64,000 nucleotides of DNA from Hymenobacter sp. PAMC 26628 (GCF_001562275.1 NZ_CP014304.1:4092001-4156000); one strand, 5' to 3'; counted from the first letter of the stretch, positions 25,229-33,940 are shown. Program-made: numbers and translations. The notes: a model not told the origin generated them from the letters alone.

Positions 25229-25260
25229 AAAAGGGATGCCCCGTGAGGAGCATCCCTTTT
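25229..25260 (-). terminator. Terminator of rplQ
   Basis: An 11-bp perfect stem (25229-25239 with 25250-25260) is followed on the minus strand by TTTTTTG. It lies 20 bp after the rplQ stop and closes the ribosomal supercluster. Confidence 0.9.
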
Positions 25261-25280
25261 CAAAATCAAACTTGGGGAGC

Positions 25281-25880
25281 TTACGCGTCGGCTTTGGCCT
25301 CGTCGCGGCTCTCGCCATCCTTCACCGTTTCGGTGGGGGTATCTTCCGGAGCTGACTGCTGCACGGTAGCGTTGGGCGCTACGGCCTCACCCGTCATTTC
25401 GGTGGCCGAAGTCACAGCGGCATCACCGGCAACCGGCGCGGCACCACCCGAGCGGCGGCGCGAACGGCGCGTTGTGGTGGCCTTCTCAGCAGTAGCGTTT
25501 TTGGCTTCCAGCAAGGTATCGTTGTAGTCCACCAGCTCAATCACGCACATATCGGCGTTGTCACCGAGGCGCGAAGCACTCAACTTGATGATGCGGGTGT
25601 AACCGCCGGGGCGGTTGGCAATTTTGCCCGCCACTTCACCGAACAATTCCTTAATAGCCTCTTTCTCCTGCAACTGAGCAAACACTAAGCGGCGCGAGTG
25701 CGTCGTGTCTTCTTTCGACTTGGTAAGCAGCGGCTCCACGTACTGGCGCAAGGCCTTGGCCTTAGCAACGGTCGTGGTCACGCGCTTGTGCATGATGAGC
25801 GACGTTGCCATGTTCGACAGCATCGCGTGGCGGTGGGCGGTAGTCCGGCCCAAATGGTTAATCTTTTTTCCGTGCCGCAT
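25281..25880 (-). CDS. rplQ: Ribosomal protein L17 with long C-terminal tail
   Basis: A 199-residue L17. The core (about 1-117) starts MRHGKKINHLGRTTAHRHAML and ends near VIELVDYND. A tail of about 80 residues follows, first basic (TTTRRSRRRSGG), then Ala/Thr-rich and acidic. Bacterial L17 is usually 115-130 aa, though Bacteroidota often have tails. The start is fixed by homology to MRHGK; upstream codons are unconserved. It lies 159 bp below rpoA, with a strong T-run hairpin in between, so its expression may depend on readthrough or its own promoter. Confidence 0.96.
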   Translation of the reverse strand: MRHGKKINHLGRTTAHRHAMLSNMATSLIMHKRVTTTVAKAKALRQYVEPLLTKSKEDTTHSRRLVFAQLQEKEAIKELFGEVAGKIANRPGGYTRIIKLSASRLGDNADMCVIELVDYNDTLLEAKNATAEKATTTRRSRRRSGGAAPVAGDAAVTSATEMTGEAVAPNATVQQSAPEDTPTETVKDGESRDEAKADA

Positions 25881-25982
25881 GGACTGAAAAGTAAGTGTGC
25901 ACTTGCGGGTAGCGACCACGGCGGGTCAAAACCTCATTAGAACCGCTGCCCCTCGGGCGCACTGGTTGAAAATGTGAAAAAC

Positions 25983-26032
25983 AAAAAAGTGGAGCAGTGC
26001 CGCAGTGGTTACCCACTGTCGCACTGCTCCAC
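25983..26032 (-). terminator. Terminator-like hairpin between rpoA and rplQ
   Basis: On the minus strand a long stem (outer 12 bp 25989-26000 with 26021-26032, continued by CAGTGG/CCACTG pairing) is followed by TTTTTTG. It begins 8 bp after the rpoA stop codon and lies upstream of rplQ. Confidence 0.85.
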
Positions 26033-26039
26033 GACATTA

Positions 26040-27029
26040 CTAGTCTTCTTCGAGGCGGTACTTGCCGAGGTCCATACCGAACTCCAGGCCGCGCTCCTCT
26101 ACCAAGTTCTCCAACTCTGTCAGGCTCTTCTTGCCAAAGTTCCGAAACTTCATCATGTCGGCAATCTCTAAGGTCACCAGCTCGCCCATGGTCTTGATGT
26201 CGGCAGCTTTGAGGCAGTTCTTGGCGCGCACGCTCAACTCCATGTCTTCCAACGGAGTTTTCAGCATTTTGCGCATCTGCATGGTTTCCTCATCGATGGG
26301 CTCATCTTCCACTACACGAGCCCCTACGGTAGCCATCGTGCTGTCCGAAAACAGCATGAAGTGTTGAATCAAAATGTTAGCTGCACCTTTCAGCGCCTCT
26401 TCCGGATGGATAGAGCCATCGGTCTGAATTTCAAGAATAAGCTTCTCGTAGTCAGTCTTTTGCTCCACGCGAGTATTCTCAATGCTGTATTTCACGTTCT
26501 TAATAGGCGTGTAAATAGCATCAATGGCAATCTGACCAAATACTTGGTCAATCTGCTTGTTTTCGTCAGCCGGTACGTAGCCGCGGCCACGATTGATGGT
26601 CAATTCAAATTCCAGTTCTTTGCTCGGGTCAACGTGGCAAATCACGTGGTCCGGGTTCAGCACCTGAAAGCCGCTGGCAAACTTGCTGATGTCAGCGCCC
26701 GAAAAGGTGTCCTGTCCTTTCACGCGCACCGTAATTTTATCCGGAATGGCATCGCTCACTTTCTTGAAGCGCACCATTTTCAGATTCAGAATGATTTCGG
26801 ACATGTCCTCAATCACCCCTTCAATCGTCGAGAACTCGTGCAACACGCTATTAGTGCGCACCGAAGTAATGGCAAAACCTTCCAGCGACGACAACAGAAT
26901 GCGACGCAGCGCATTGCCGATGGTCACGCCGTAGCCCTTCTCGAGCGGTTTAAATTCAAACGTCCCGGTGAAGTCGTCGGATTTCTCCATCACTACTTTC
27001 TCCGGCATCTGAAAAGCTAAGATTGACAT
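26040..27029 (-). CDS. rpoA: RNA polymerase alpha subunit
   Basis: A 329-residue alpha subunit. The N-terminal assembly domain (about 1-230) has GYGVTIGNALRRILLSSLEGFAIT and the dimer-forming EGVIEDMSEIILNLK. The linker is followed by the C-terminal domain (about 255-329) with LSVRAKNCLKAADIKTMGELV and RNFGKKSLTELENLV, the helix-hairpin-helix that binds UP elements and activators. Length is normal. It follows rpsD by 97 bp. A full-strength hairpin with a T-run lies directly after its stop. Confidence 0.98.
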   Translation of the reverse strand: MSILAFQMPEKVVMEKSDDFTGTFEFKPLEKGYGVTIGNALRRILLSSLEGFAITSVRTNSVLHEFSTIEGVIEDMSEIILNLKMVRFKKVSDAIPDKITVRVKGQDTFSGADISKFASGFQVLNPDHVICHVDPSKELEFELTINRGRGYVPADENKQIDQVFGQIAIDAIYTPIKNVKYSIENTRVEQKTDYEKLILEIQTDGSIHPEEALKGAANILIQHFMLFSDSTMATVGARVVEDEPIDEETMQMRKMLKTPLEDMELSVRAKNCLKAADIKTMGELVTLEIADMMKFRNFGKKSLTELENLVEERGLEFGMDLGKYRLEED

Positions 27030-27126
27030 AGATGAGGCGTTAAAAACTAAAAAAAGATGAGGGAGGCATTACGCACGAATGCGGCCCGGCAATTTGCCAG
27101 GCCGCACCCTATCGGCGCTATGCAGA

Positions 27127-27732
27127 TTACTTCGAATACAATTCGACAATGAGCTGCTCCACGATTTTCTCAGGGATCAACTCGCGCGAAGGCGCATTCA
27201 CAAATTTGCCAGCCAGTTCCTTGCCATCCCACTCCAGCCACGAAAACTGACGCGAGTTGCGAACCGAAAGGCTGGTAGCAATGGCTTCCAACGACTTCGA
27301 CTTCTCGCGTACAGCTACAATGTCGCCGGCACGCAAGTGGTACGAGGGAATGTTCACCACTTCACCGTTCACCGTGATGTGCTTGTGGCCCACCAGTTGA
27401 CGAGCAGCGCGGCGGGTCGAAGCAATGCCCAAACGGTAAACCGTGTTGTCGAGGCGCGCCTCCAGCAAACTCAGCAAGTTGTCACCCGTAATGCCGGGTA
27501 GGCTGGCTGCTTTATGAAACAGGTTCTCGAATTGCTTCTCGAGCATCCCGTACATATACTTCACTTTCTGCTTCTCCATTAGCTGCACAGCGTATTCCGA
27601 CTGCTTCTTGCGGCGGCCACGGCCGTGCTGGCCTGGAGGGTAGTTTTTCTTGTTGAGCGCCTTGTCCGGGCCGAAAATCGGCTCGGCGAAGCGACGGGCA
27701 ATCTTGGACGTGGGGCCGGTATAACGTGCCAT
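27127..27732 (-). CDS. rpsD: Ribosomal protein S4
   Basis: A 201-residue S4. The start MARYTGPTSKIARRF is canonical, and the S4 RNA-binding domain (about 95-155) carries RLGIASTRRAARQLVGHKHITVNG. No N-terminal zinc cysteines are present, so it is the zinc-free form. S4 initiates assembly of the 30S body and in other bacteria represses the alpha operon by binding its own message. It lies 26 bp below rpsK. No Shine-Dalgarno sequence precedes the ATG. Confidence 0.98.
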   Translation of the reverse strand: MARYTGPTSKIARRFAEPIFGPDKALNKKNYPPGQHGRGRRKKQSEYAVQLMEKQKVKYMYGMLEKQFENLFHKAASLPGITGDNLLSLLEARLDNTVYRLGIASTRRAARQLVGHKHITVNGEVVNIPSYHLRAGDIVAVREKSKSLEAIATSLSVRNSRQFSWLEWDGKELAGKFVNAPSRELIPEKIVEQLIVELYSK

Positions 27733-27758
27733 GTTAGTATAAAATCAGAGGTGAATAA

Positions 27759-28151
27759 TCAGACGCGACGGCGCTTGGGCGGGCGGCAGCCGTTGTGCGG
27801 CAGCGGCGTTACGTCGCGGATGGTCGTCACCTCAATGCCCACGTTACCCAAGGCGCGGATGGCCGACTCACGGCCCGAACCGGGGCCCTTTACGAACACT
27901 TCAGCTTTGCGCATACCCAGATCATGGGCAACTTTGCCGCAATCGCTCATCGCCATTTGGGCGGCGTAAGGCGTGTTTTTCTTTGAACCACGGAAGCCCA
28001 TTTTGCCAGCCGAAGCCCACGAAATCACTTGTCCGTTGTTATTAGTGATGGAGATGATAATGTTGTTGAATGAAGCACGAATGTGCACTTGTCCAACTTG
28101 CTCCACCACGACAACGCGCTTCTTAGCTTTGTCTTTTCTTTTTTGTGCCAT
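27759..28151 (-). CDS. rpsK: Ribosomal protein S11
   Basis: A 130-residue S11 with a lysine-rich N-terminus (KRKDKAKKRVV), central VHIRASFNNIIISITNNNGQ and the C-terminal DVTPLPHNGCRPPKRRRV that ends at the mRNA exit path of the 30S platform. Length is normal. It lies 87 bp below rpsM and 26 bp above rpsD. Confidence 0.98.
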   Translation of the reverse strand: MAQKRKDKAKKRVVVVEQVGQVHIRASFNNIIISITNNNGQVISWASAGKMGFRGSKKNTPYAAQMAMSDCGKVAHDLGMRKAEVFVKGPGSGRESAIRALGNVGIEVTTIRDVTPLPHNGCRPPKRRRV

Positions 28152-28238
28152 TTGGTTATCGCGAAAAATGTGGAAGGTGTTGACACTGGCAACTCGAGTG
28201 CATCACCCGTAGCAGCCAACGCCGATTCCCACTAAAAT

Positions 28239-28616
28239 TTATTTCGTTGCCTTCTTCTTGCCGGCTACGGTTTTACGCTTACCCTTGCGGGTACGCGAGT
28301 TATTTTTGGTACGCTGGCCACGTACGGGCAATCCTTTGCGGTGACGCAAACCACGGTAGCAACCGATGTCCATCAAACGCTTGATGTTAGTGGTTACTTC
28401 CGAGCGCAGCACGCCCTCGGTCTTGTGCTCAGCAGCAATAATTGCGCGAATAGCGCCGGACTCTTCCTCAGTCCAGTCTTTCACTTTCTTATTAATGTCA
28501 ACACCTGCTTTAACCAGAATTTTCTGGGAATTGCTCCGGCCAATGCCGAAAATGTAAGTCAGGGCGATTTCGCCGCGCTTGTTGTCCGGGATATCAACCC
28601 CTGCGATACGAGCCAT
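28239..28616 (-). CDS. rpsM: Ribosomal protein S13
   Basis: A 125-residue S13 with the N-terminal MARIAGVDIPDNKRGEIALTYIFGIG, the helix-turn-helix region, and a basic C-terminal tail (NNSRTRKGKRKTVAGKKKATK) that contacts P-site tRNA in the 30S head. The GLRHRKGLPVRGQRTK motif is intact. It lies 101 bp below rpmJ, and a weak AT-rich stretch fills that gap. Confidence 0.98.
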   Translation of the reverse strand: MARIAGVDIPDNKRGEIALTYIFGIGRSNSQKILVKAGVDINKKVKDWTEEESGAIRAIIAAEHKTEGVLRSEVTTNIKRLMDIGCYRGLRHRKGLPVRGQRTKNNSRTRKGKRKTVAGKKKATK

Positions 28617-28717
28617 GTGGTTTTGTTATGTGTTTGCGGACAGAAGCCCGGCAGCATCTTGGAAGGCGACCACCGCAGTGGCCAGTACCCAAGGCTCCGG
28701 GATTCTTGAAAATTTAT

Positions 28718-28834
28718 TTATCCCTGACGCTGCTTGTAGCGGGGATTCTTTTTGTTGATGACGTACAGCTTGCCATTACGGCGGACGAGTTTACAGTCCA
28801 CACTGCGCTTTTTCACCGAGGTCTTGACTTTCAT
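28718..28834 (-). CDS. rpmJ: Ribosomal protein L36
   Basis: A 38-residue gene I found by reading the minus strand between infA and rpsM: ATG at 28834, TAA at 28718. The product starts MKVKTSVKKRSVDCKLVRRN and ends NPRYKQRQG. Only one Cys remains (Cys14) of the four zinc ligands of the classical form, so it is the zinc-free (C-minus) type. Position between infA and rpsM is the usual one. Confidence 0.95.
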   Translation of the reverse strand: MKVKTSVKKRSVDCKLVRRNGKLYVINKKNPRYKQRQG

Positions 28835-28841
28835 GACGAGG

Positions 28842-29060
28842 TTATTTGTAACGGTATTTAATTCGGCCCTTCGACAAATCGTAAGGTGACATTTCTAGCT
28901 TCACTTTATCCCCCGGCAGAATTTTAATATAGTGCATCCGCATCTTACCCGAAATGTGGGCAATTAGCTGGTGACCGTTTTCCAACTCCACGCGAAACAT
29001 AGCGTTGGAAAGGGCTTCGAGGATAGTACCGTCCTGCTCAATAGAGGCTTGTTTGGCCAT
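28842..29060 (-). CDS. infA: Translation initiation factor IF-1
   Basis: A 72-residue S1-like OB-fold protein, MAKQASIEQDGTILEALSNAMF to KGRIKYRYK. It occupies the 30S A site during initiation and assists IF-2 and IF-3. Length is exactly normal. It lies 6 bp below map and 7 bp above rpmJ. Confidence 0.98.
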   Translation of the reverse strand: MAKQASIEQDGTILEALSNAMFRVELENGHQLIAHISGKMRMHYIKILPGDKVKLEMSPYDLSKGRIKYRYK

Positions 29061-29066
29061 AAGGGG

Positions 29067-29849
29067 CTACTGCAATGCTTTTTCGATGTATTCAAAAGAC
29101 GTGAGAATCTCCGCCTTATCTTTTCTAACAACAACAGTGTGCTCAAAGTGCGCTGAAGGTTTGCGGTCTTTGGTACGGATAGTCCAGCCATCTGCTTCCT
29201 GCACTACATCCTTCTTGCCCAAGTTCACCATCGGCTCAATAGCCAATACTAAACCTGTTTGAAGCAAAGGACCAGACCCTCGCTTACCATAGTTTGGTAC
29301 TTCAGGTTTTTCATGCAAGCTGGCTCCCACACCGTGGCCTACTAACTCCCGAACTACGCCGTAGCCTAGGGGCCCTACATGGTTCTGAATTGCGTAGCTG
29401 ATGTCACCAACACGGTTGCCACTCACTGCTTTTTCAATCCCTTTGTACAGGCTTGCCTTGGTTTCTCGCAACAAGACTAGTACCTCTGGGGTCACCTCCC
29501 CAATTGGGTAAGTGTAAGCACTATCGGCGTGGTATCCGTTTAGGAAAACGCCGCAATCAATCGATAGAATATCACCGCTTTTCAACGGCTCATCCGTAGC
29601 GAATCCATGTACAACCACCGCATTGGGTGAGACGCACAGGCTAAATGGAAACTTGTTATAGCCTTTAAAAGAAGGAGTTCCACCATGATCCCGGATAAAC
29701 TCCTCAGCTCGTTGATCAAGTTGACGAGTAGTAATTCCTTCTTTCACCAAGGTAGCAACTTCACCATGAGCCTTGGCCAACAGTTGAGCACTGGCACGGA
29801 TAAGGTCAATCTCTTCCTCTGTTTTGTATTGAATGCTGCCGCTTGCCAT
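29067..29849 (-). CDS. map: Type I methionine aminopeptidase
   Basis: A 260-residue dinuclear metallopeptidase that removes the initiator Met. The ligands are visible: two Asp in ILSIDCGVFLNGYHADSAYT, His in VGHGVGASLHEKPEVPNYG, Glu in LAIEPMV and Glu in HFEHTVVV. There is no N-terminal zinc finger, so it is the bacterial type Ia form. It sits directly between secY (9 bp) and infA (6 bp). The adk gene found at this place in E. coli-like and Gram-positive operons is absent. Confidence 0.97.
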   Translation of the reverse strand: MASGSIQYKTEEEIDLIRASAQLLAKAHGEVATLVKEGITTRQLDQRAEEFIRDHGGTPSFKGYNKFPFSLCVSPNAVVVHGFATDEPLKSGDILSIDCGVFLNGYHADSAYTYPIGEVTPEVLVLLRETKASLYKGIEKAVSGNRVGDISYAIQNHVGPLGYGVVRELVGHGVGASLHEKPEVPNYGKRGSGPLLQTGLVLAIEPMVNLGKKDVVQEADGWTIRTKDRKPSAHFEHTVVVRKDKAEILTSFEYIEKALQ

Positions 29850-29858
29850 GATAATCGC

Positions 29859-31175
29859 TTACGAGGCCAGGGCCACGTTTTGCGAGCGTCCACGCACCCG
29901 GCCCGATTTCATCATACCGTCGTAGTGCTGCATCAACAGGTAGCTCTGAACCTGATTCACCGTATCAAGCACTACGCCTACCATAATGATAAGTGAAGTA
30001 CCACCATAGAATGCCGAGAACGGACGAGTAACGCCTAGTAACAAGGCAATAGCCGGGAAAATGGCAATAGCAGCAAGTGCGATAGCGCCTGGCAACGTGA
30101 TGCGGGTCAGAATTTCATCAATAAATTCCGAAGTGTCCCGACCAGGTTTAACGCCTGGCACAAAGCCACCACTACGCTTTAAGTCATCTGCAATCTGGTT
30201 AGGATTGACACTGATTGCTGTGTAAAAGTAAGTAAATACAACAATCAGAATCCCAAACGTCAGGTTGTATTGCCAAGAGGTATAGTCTGAAAACTTCACT
30301 CCAATATAGCTAGCAAAATCACTCTTGTTCTGCCAAACTGAAGCAGCAATTGCTGGCACGAACATCAACGACTGAGCGAATATGATGGGCATTACCCCAG
30401 CGGCGTTTACTTTCAGTGGAATGAACTGACGCTGTGCATCAAGCTGTGTAGTACCGCCTACCTGCTTGGCATATTGTACAGCGATGCGGCGAACTGCCTG
30501 CGTCAGGACGATTACTGCCATTACTACTAGAAAGAGTACAACCAATTCCAGCAGGAAAATCAACGACTTATTCACTCCCTTAGCAGCTGCTTCCCCAATA
30601 ATGGCACCGGGAAGACGCGATACGATGCCTATCATGATAATCATGGAGATACCATTACCAATGCCTTTGTCTGTGATTTTTTCGCCCAGCCACATGCAAA
30701 ACAGCGTTCCCGCCGTGATGATAAGCATGGTCGAAATCGTAAAGAACGTGCCTGGGTTTGTAATAGCCTCCGCATTTATGGTAGCAATAAAACCAACCGA
30801 CTGAGCCAACACAATAGGTATTGTGAGGATACGTGTATACTGGTTTATCTTCTTGCGACCCGATTCACCTTCCTTCTGCAGCTTCTGGAAATAAGGCACT
30901 GCAATTGTTAACAATTGCAGAACGATACTAGCCGAGATGTAGGGCATAATGCCCAGCGCGAAAATAGAGGCATGGCTAAAAGCACCACCGAGCAGTGTAT
31001 CCAAAATACCAAACAAGCCAGCCGCGCCCGTTTTCAAACGGGTTGGGTCAACACCTGGCAGCACGACATATGAGCCCAGCCGATAGATAGCAATGAAAAA
31101 AAGCGTATTGAGGATTCGCGTACGCAAATCCTCAATCGCAAAAATATTCTTTATCGCGGTGATAAACTTATTCAT
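29859..31175 (-). CDS. secY: Preprotein translocase subunit SecY
   Basis: A 438-residue channel protein with ten membrane helices. The start MNKFITAIKNIFAIEDLRTRIL, the plug and helix 2 region (GAAGLFGILDTLLGGAFSHASIFALGIMPYISASIV, quoted only as landmarks GILDTLLGGA and GIMPYISASI) and the cytoplasmic loops GKR-like ESGRKKINQYTR and GFVPGVKPGRDTSEFID are typical. It forms the SecYEG pore with SecE (gene at 56612). It follows rplO by 17 bp, as in the spc operon. Confidence 0.97.
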   Translation of the reverse strand: MNKFITAIKNIFAIEDLRTRILNTLFFIAIYRLGSYVVLPGVDPTRLKTGAAGLFGILDTLLGGAFSHASIFALGIMPYISASIVLQLLTIAVPYFQKLQKEGESGRKKINQYTRILTIPIVLAQSVGFIATINAEAITNPGTFFTISTMLIITAGTLFCMWLGEKITDKGIGNGISMIIMIGIVSRLPGAIIGEAAAKGVNKSLIFLLELVVLFLVVMAVIVLTQAVRRIAVQYAKQVGGTTQLDAQRQFIPLKVNAAGVMPIIFAQSLMFVPAIAASVWQNKSDFASYIGVKFSDYTSWQYNLTFGILIVVFTYFYTAISVNPNQIADDLKRSGGFVPGVKPGRDTSEFIDEILTRITLPGAIALAAIAIFPAIALLLGVTRPFSAFYGGTSLIIMVGVVLDTVNQVQSYLLMQHYDGMMKSGRVRGRSQNVALAS

Positions 31176-31192
31176 TGCTTTTTTATTGAGCT

Positions 31193-31639
31193 TTAGAGCG
31201 TTACCGCTTTGCCGCCCGCTTTTTCAATGGCTTCTGCAGCCGACTTGGAAAAGGCGTGAGCATGAACTTCTAACGCAGTAGTGACTTCACCACGGCCCAG
31301 AACTTTGATTTTCGCGTTTTTCGATACTAACCCATTAGCCACAAAATACGCCGCGTCCAATGTGGTAGCCTGTGTACCTTCAACCAACGAGGCTAACACA
31401 TCAAGATTGATGGCTTTGTACTCGATGCGGTTGATGTTAGTGAAGCCAAACTTAGGTACCCGGCGTTGCAGAGGCATTTGACCGCCTTCAAAGCCCGACT
31501 TGCGCTTATAGCCAGAGCGTGACTTGGCACCTTTGTGACCCCGAGTCGACGTACCACCACGGGTCGAGCCTTCGCCCCGGCCAATCCGCTTTTGGTTCTT
31601 TGTAGAGCCAACAGCAGGTTTTAGATTGCTAAGATTCAT
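31193..31639 (-). CDS. rplO: Ribosomal protein L15
   Basis: A 148-residue L15 with the glycine/arginine-rich N-terminal extension (RIGRGEGSTRGGTSTRGHKGAKSR) that penetrates 23S rRNA and the globular C-terminal domain with KVLGRGEVTTALEVHAHAFSKSAAEAIEKAGG. Length is normal. It is 13 bp below rpmD and 17 bp above secY. Confidence 0.98.
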   Translation of the reverse strand: MNLSNLKPAVGSTKNQKRIGRGEGSTRGGTSTRGHKGAKSRSGYKRKSGFEGGQMPLQRRVPKFGFTNINRIEYKAINLDVLASLVEGTQATTLDAAYFVANGLVSKNAKIKVLGRGEVTTALEVHAHAFSKSAAEAIEKAGGKAVTL

Positions 31640-31652
31640 AACGTTTGGAGAA

Positions 31653-31832
31653 CTACAGTTCGGTTACTTGCACCAAATGCTGCACGCTCTTAACCATGCC
31701 CAAAATGGCAGGATTTGATTCGTGCTGAGCAGTGCTATTCATTTTACCCAAGCCCAACGATTTCACGGTGCGCTTTTGGCGCTCGGGGCGGTCGATGACG
31801 CTGCGCACGAGCTTTACTTGAATTTGTGCCAT
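31653..31832 (-). CDS. rpmD: Ribosomal protein L30
   Basis: A 59-residue L30, MAQIQVKLVRSVIDRPERQKRTV to VQHLVQVTEL, of usual length for the short bacterial form. The ATG at 31832 is chosen; a TTG two codons upstream is unnecessary. Tightly packed between rpsE (6 bp) and rplO (13 bp). Confidence 0.97.
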   Translation of the reverse strand: MAQIQVKLVRSVIDRPERQKRTVKSLGLGKMNSTAQHESNPAILGMVKSVQHLVQVTEL

Positions 31833-31838
31833 CGTCAA

Positions 31839-32414
31839 TTAACCGTTAAATACGCGGGACAATGAAATACCACGTGCCTGCGCGATTTGCAGCGGGTCAC
31901 GCATTTTGGATAAAGCGTCAAAGGTAGCTTTCACTACGTTGTGAGGGTTCGACGAACCCTTAGACTTAGCTAGTACGTCTTTAATACCGGCGCTCTCGAA
32001 TACCGCACGCATGGCCCCACCAGCAATTACGCCGGTACCAGCAGCAGCCGGTTGCACTAACACAAAACCACCGCTGTATTTACCTTGCATCACATGAGGT
32101 ACGGTATGCTTGTACATCGGCACCTTCACCAAATTTTTCTTGGCGTCGTCAATGCCTTTAGCAATGGCATCGGTTACTTCGTTAGCTTTACCTAAGCCAT
32201 AGCCTACAGTACCGTTACCGTCGCCCACCACCACAATGGCAGAGAAGCTGAAGCGACGACCACCTTTTACCACCTTCGCTACACGGTTGATAGCAACGAC
32301 TTTTTCTTTAAAGTCAGAATCCGGGCCCATGCGGCTCGCTTCCTTGTTACGGTCCCGGTCGTTGCTACGCTGACGGTCTCCGCCAGGACGATTATTGTCG
32401 CGTTCTTGCGCCAT
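31839..32414 (-). CDS. rpsE: Ribosomal protein S5
   Basis: A 191-residue S5 with a hydrophilic N-terminal extension of about 30 residues (Asp/Arg/Asn-rich), the double-stranded RNA-binding fold (VAINRVAKVVKGGRRFSFSAIVVVGDGNGTVGYGLGKA as landmark, in parts) and a C-terminal domain with GGAMRAVFESAGIKDVLAKSKGSSNPHN. S5 guards decoding accuracy at the mRNA entry. It lies 6 bp below rplR. Confidence 0.97.
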   Translation of the reverse strand: MAQERDNNRPGGDRQRSNDRDRNKEASRMGPDSDFKEKVVAINRVAKVVKGGRRFSFSAIVVVGDGNGTVGYGLGKANEVTDAIAKGIDDAKKNLVKVPMYKHTVPHVMQGKYSGGFVLVQPAAAGTGVIAGGAMRAVFESAGIKDVLAKSKGSSNPHNVVKATFDALSKMRDPLQIAQARGISLSRVFNG

Positions 32415-32420
32415 GATAAT

Positions 32421-32771
32421 TTAGAAATTGAGGCCGCCTTCGCGGGCTCCTTCTGCCAATGATTTTACGCGGCCATGGTACAAGTAGCCCGAACGGTCAA
32501 ATACCACTTTCGATATACCTTTCTCCTGGGCTACCACCGCCAACTGCCGACCAACGGCGGCGGCCAAAGCTACGCCGTTACCGCCTTCAGCAGTTACCTG
32601 TTTAGACGAAGCCGAAGCCAAAGTACGGCCAGCCGTATCGTCAATAATCTGAGCGTAGATGCCCGTGTTACTACGGAACACCGACAACCGCGGCCGCTCG
32701 GACGTGCCAGCCACCTTAGTGCGGATGATGCGCTGGATCCGCTTTCTGCGGGTTGCTTTGTCAAAAGCCAT
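32421..32771 (-). CDS. rplR: Ribosomal protein L18
   Basis: A 116-residue L18 that binds 5S rRNA: basic N-terminus ATRRKRIQRIIRTKV, RLSVFRSNTGIYAQIIDD and the C-terminal VVFDRSGYLYHGRVKSLAEGAREGGLNF. Normal length. It is 9 bp below rplF and 6 bp above rpsE. Confidence 0.98.
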   Translation of the reverse strand: MAFDKATRRKRIQRIIRTKVAGTSERPRLSVFRSNTGIYAQIIDDTAGRTLASASSKQVTAEGGNGVALAAAVGRQLAVVAQEKGISKVVFDRSGYLYHGRVKSLAEGAREGGLNF

Positions 32772-32780
32772 GATGCGAAA

Positions 32781-33335
32781 TTATTTAGAGGCTGTTTTAC
32801 CAGCTTTGCGACGGATGATTTCGCCTACGAAGCGTACGCCTTTGCCTTTGTAGGGCTCAACTTTGCGTAGCGAACGAATCTTAGCGGCTACCTGGCCCAA
32901 GAGCTGATTGTCGATGCTCGTGAGCGTCACAATCGGGTTCTTGCCTTTTTCGGTGATTGCCGTGGCAGTCACTTCTTTTGGTAGGGCAATGTACACGTTG
33001 TGCGAGTAGCCAAGTGCCAGCTCCAAGGTGGTACCAGCTAAAGTAGCCTTGTAACCCACACCTACCAATTCAAGCTGCTTGGTGAAGCCATTGCTCACAC
33101 CAACCACCATGTTGTTAATAAGGGAGCGATACAGGCCGTGCATGGCCTTGTGGCGCTTCTGCTCGGTGGGACGGGTTACGGTAAGGGTACCGTCTTCAAT
33201 AGCGACGGCAATATCGCGGTCCACTTGCGTGGTCAGCGAGCCCTTGGGGCCCTTTACCGTCACCGCGTTGTCTTTGTCAACCGAAACAGCGACTCCAGTA
33301 GGAACAGCAATCGGCAATTTACCAATACGTGACAT
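32781..33335 (-). CDS. rplF: Ribosomal protein L6
   Basis: A 184-residue L6 with duplicated beta-alpha folds, MSRIGKLPIAVPTGVAV at the start and the C-terminal IRSLRKVEPYKGKGVRFVGEIIRRKAGKTASK that contacts the sarcin-ricin loop region. Normal length. It lies 27 bp below rpsH. Confidence 0.98.
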   Translation of the reverse strand: MSRIGKLPIAVPTGVAVSVDKDNAVTVKGPKGSLTTQVDRDIAVAIEDGTLTVTRPTEQKRHKAMHGLYRSLINNMVVGVSNGFTKQLELVGVGYKATLAGTTLELALGYSHNVYIALPKEVTATAITEKGKNPIVTLTSIDNQLLGQVAAKIRSLRKVEPYKGKGVRFVGEIIRRKAGKTASK

Positions 33336-33362
33336 ATTTCTATTAGCTAAGCAAGTTCCGAA

Positions 33363-33761
33363 TTAGTACACGAAGCACAATACTTCGCCACCCACATTCT
33401 CGGTTTTGGCTTCTTTCTCCGTCATTACACCTTTAGAGGTCGATATGATGGCGATACCTAAACCGCTGAGTACTCGCGGCAGATTATCAGCCGCAACATA
33501 CTGGCGCAAGCCAGGCGTCGAAACACGCTGAAGCTTGGTAATGGCCGGAGCCTTGGTAGTCGGGTTGTACTTGAGCGCGATTTTAATCGTGCCCTGTACT
33601 GCCGCATCATCAAACCGGTAGCTCTGAATGTACCCTTTGTGATAGAGCACCTTCGTGATTTCCTTTTTGATGTTGCTGGCCGGGATTTCTACCACCCGAT
33701 GGTTCGCCTTGATGGCGTTGCGCACCCGGGTAAGGTAATCGGCAATGGGATCAGTATTCAT
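33363..33761 (-). CDS. rpsH: Ribosomal protein S8
   Basis: A 132-residue S8, MNTDPIADYLTRVRNAIKANH to ENVGGEVLCFVY, with STSKGVMTEKEA near the end, the 16S helix 21 binding region. In E. coli S8 represses the spc operon. The ATG at 33761 is chosen; upstream codons to 33797 lie in the promoter region and are unconserved. It is the first gene after a 324-bp break that holds a terminator and two promoter-like boxes, so it probably starts a new transcription unit. Confidence 0.97.
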   Translation of the reverse strand: MNTDPIADYLTRVRNAIKANHRVVEIPASNIKKEITKVLYHKGYIQSYRFDDAAVQGTIKIALKYNPTTKAPAITKLQRVSTPGLRQYVAADNLPRVLSGLGIAIISTSKGVMTEKEAKTENVGGEVLCFVY

Positions 33762-33794
33762 TGAGTGCTGAGTGCGTTCACTTTTTTCGGAGCG

Positions 33795-33802
33795 CAAAGA
33801 TA
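33795..33802 (-). promoter_or_regulatory. Candidate proximal promoter box of rpsH
   Basis: On the minus strand a TATCTTTG box (TAnnTTTG consensus) is followed by CGCTCCGAAAAAA, nearly the same sequence as follows the distal box at 33941. No good -33 TTTG lies at the usual spacing, so this copy may be weak or a duplicated remnant. Confidence 0.45.
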
Positions 33803-33940
33803 AGAAAATTTCGTCGGGTCCCCAGTGGGGCCAACGAAATTTCGGTTAAGACTACTCGGCTTGCCCGGCGACGGTGCAGCCAATGGTTTCTTTCGGCAAC
33901 CTGCCAAAGGGTTTAGAGACTTCCCCAACTTTTCGGAGTG

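Noticed and set aside
28617..28841. Apparent loss of rpmJ
   Set aside because: The 38-codon gene is present at 28718-28834; it is just very short.
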